Source: Deltaproteobacteria bacterium RIFOXYA12_FULL_58_15 (GTDB lineage: Bacteria; Myxococcota; XYA12-FULL-58-9). Taken from it: a stretch of DNA of 33,130 bases. The notes under the pieces are model-generated. The model made no database searches. It worked only from the letters and a program-made list of their open reading frames with translations, and was not told the origin of the DNA. Numbering within the stretch: the stretch's first letter is position 1; each line of letters begins with the position of its first letter. The position numbers and the translations under genes were made by a program. Shown here piece by piece: positions 32,133 through 33,130 of the stretch. The stretch is from positions 5,230 to 38,359 of the forward strand of contig MGST01000210.1 of assembly GCA_001798605.1 (NCBI GenBank), given 5' to 3'.

Positions 32133-33130
32133 ATGATCGCGCGGCTTGGACGATACGAAATCGAGAGACTCATCGGCAAAGGTGGCACCGGGCGGGTGTT
32201 CCTCGCCTTGGATCCGAAGTTGTCGCGTCAAGTCGCTATCAAAGTTCTCGATACGGAGACCAAGGATTCCTTCCGGCGTCGTTTTCATCTCGAGGCCAAG
32301 GCGATCGCGGCGCTCAAACACCCGAATATCGTCGCGATGTATGATTTCAGCGGGGAAGACTCCAAACAGTTGTATTTGGTGATGGAGTATGTTCCCGGCA
32401 AGTCGTTGTGGCAGATCACCAACGACCATGGACCGATGTCAGAGGCTACGGCCCTGTGTGCTGGCCACGAGATCGCCCTCGGTTTGGAGCACGCCCACGC
32501 CCACAATGTCGTGCACCGTGACATCAAGCCGGAGAATATCCTCCTGCATGAAGGCCGGGTGGTGGTGACTGATTTCGGCGGCATTAAGTTCGTTGCCGCG
32601 GAGGATCCCGAACGCTACCGCCGCACCGAGGCTCTTGGAACGCCGGGGTTTATGGCACCGGAGCAATTTGACGGTCGGGACATTGGTCCCCACACCGACA
32701 TATTTTCGTTGGGTGCAGTGCTTTACAACCTGGCGACCGGCGAGGTGCCGTATCAGGGTGAGAATATCTACGAGACTTACAAGAATCTGAAGACTGGCCG
32801 CTACGTCGACCCTCGCCAGCACTGCCCGGTGTTGTCACCAGAGTTCGTCAAGTTGCTGTCCCGGTGTTTGGCACGTCGGATCAAAGATCGCTATGCCAAC
32901 GTGAAGGACCTGCGCGAGACGATTCTTGAATTGCTGAGTCGGCAAGGAGTTGTGGAAATTCGGGCCGAGCTCGTTCGCTATGAGCAGAGTCCCGCTGGCC
33001 ACGCCGTCTCGCAACGCCAGCGCGAAGTCGGTATGTTGTTGCGCGAGTTGCGGGAGGCGATTGTCGGGCGGCAAAGAAAACGAGTTGCGGACATTATCCA
33101 ACGAATCCAGGATCTGGCACCACTGGACGA
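32133..33130 (+). CDS. Hanks-type Ser/Thr protein kinase (3' end outside window)
   Basis: An open frame of 332 codons that runs off the right edge. The kinase domain begins at once: glycine-rich loop IGKGGTGRVFLA (14-25), ATP-binding Lys37 in VAIK, Glu54 in the C-helix, catalytic loop HRDIKPEN (128-135), DFG at 147-149, GTPGFMAPEQF in the activation segment, and DIFSLGAVLYNLATG. All catalytic residues are present, so it should be active. After about residue 270 a helical, charged linker follows (REVGMLLRELREAIVGRQRK), and any sensor or membrane segment lies beyond the window. ATG 32133 has no strong ribosome-binding site. It is divergent from the EF-G/ATPase-SLOG pair, with 191 bp between the start codons. 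Confidence 0.9.
   Translation, partial: MIARLGRYEIERLIGKGGTGRVFLALDPKLSRQVAIKVLDTETKDSFRRRFHLEAKAIAALKHPNIVAMYDFSGEDSKQLYLVMEYVPGKSLWQITNDHGPMSEATALCAGHEIALGLEHAHAHNVVHRDIKPENILLHEGRVVVTDFGGIKFVAAEDPERYRRTEALGTPGFMAPEQFDGRDIGPHTDIFSLGAVLYNLATGEVPYQGENIYETYKNLKTGRYVDPRQHCPVLSPEFVKLLSRCLARRIKDRYANVKDLRETILELLSRQGVVEIRAELVRYEQSPAGHAVSQRQREVGMLLRELREAIVGRQRKRVADIIQRIQDLAPLD

Overview
This 33 kb window comes from a moderately high-GC, Gram-negative chromosome. A deltaproteobacterial lineage (Myxococcota or a relative) fits best. The reasons are an elongation factor G of the mitochondrial/spirochaete-planctomycete-delta type, a Hanks-type Ser/Thr kinase, a PAS hybrid histidine kinase, several lipoproteins (one with a VWA domain, one Cys-rich) and a short EF-Ts. 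This is inference from gene content; no rRNA is present. I see no tRNA, CRISPR array, insertion sequence or prophage module. The layout is that of a core chromosome with short gene clusters.

Left third (1-12.4 kb): a truncated receiver-like gene and a DUF4013 membrane protein lie on the minus strand. They are divergent from a beta-oxidation fusion enzyme (3-hydroxyacyl-CoA dehydrogenase followed by enoyl-CoA hydratase) and a HAD phosphatase. A YtcJ-like amidohydrolase is divergent from a YkgJ-type cysteine-cluster protein. A 443-bp gene-free stretch with inverted repeats follows, then a secreted serine hydrolase (beta-lactamase fold), an AraC-type regulator, a nitronate monooxygenase, an A-type Fe-S carrier and an ABC-2 permease/ATPase pair.

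Middle third (12.4-22.9 kb): a two-domain envelope protein with a proline-rich linker is divergent from rpsB-tsf. An XRE repressor is divergent from a lipoprotein built of four six-cysteine repeats. A hybrid histidine kinase is divergent from a large M48-like zinc metalloprotease. A VWA-domain lipoprotein follows.

Right third (22.9-33.1 kb): a Cu/Zn efflux permease of the SO_0444 type carries a C-terminal HMA domain that has its own internal ribosome-binding site. Next are a protein with an HPr-like N-terminal domain and pyruvate phosphate dikinase, both on the minus strand. Last is a tightly coupled pair, mtEFG1-like EF-G followed by a RecA/KaiC-like ATPase fused to a SLOG-type nucleotide-binding domain. 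The pair is divergent from a Ser/Thr protein kinase that runs off the window.

The strongest candidates for undescribed biology are the EF-G/ATPase-SLOG pair, the HPr-like protein beside PPDK, the internal start that could yield a free copper chaperone, the four-repeat C6 lipoprotein and the M48-like enzyme with a long insertion. All functional links between neighbours are inferred from position.
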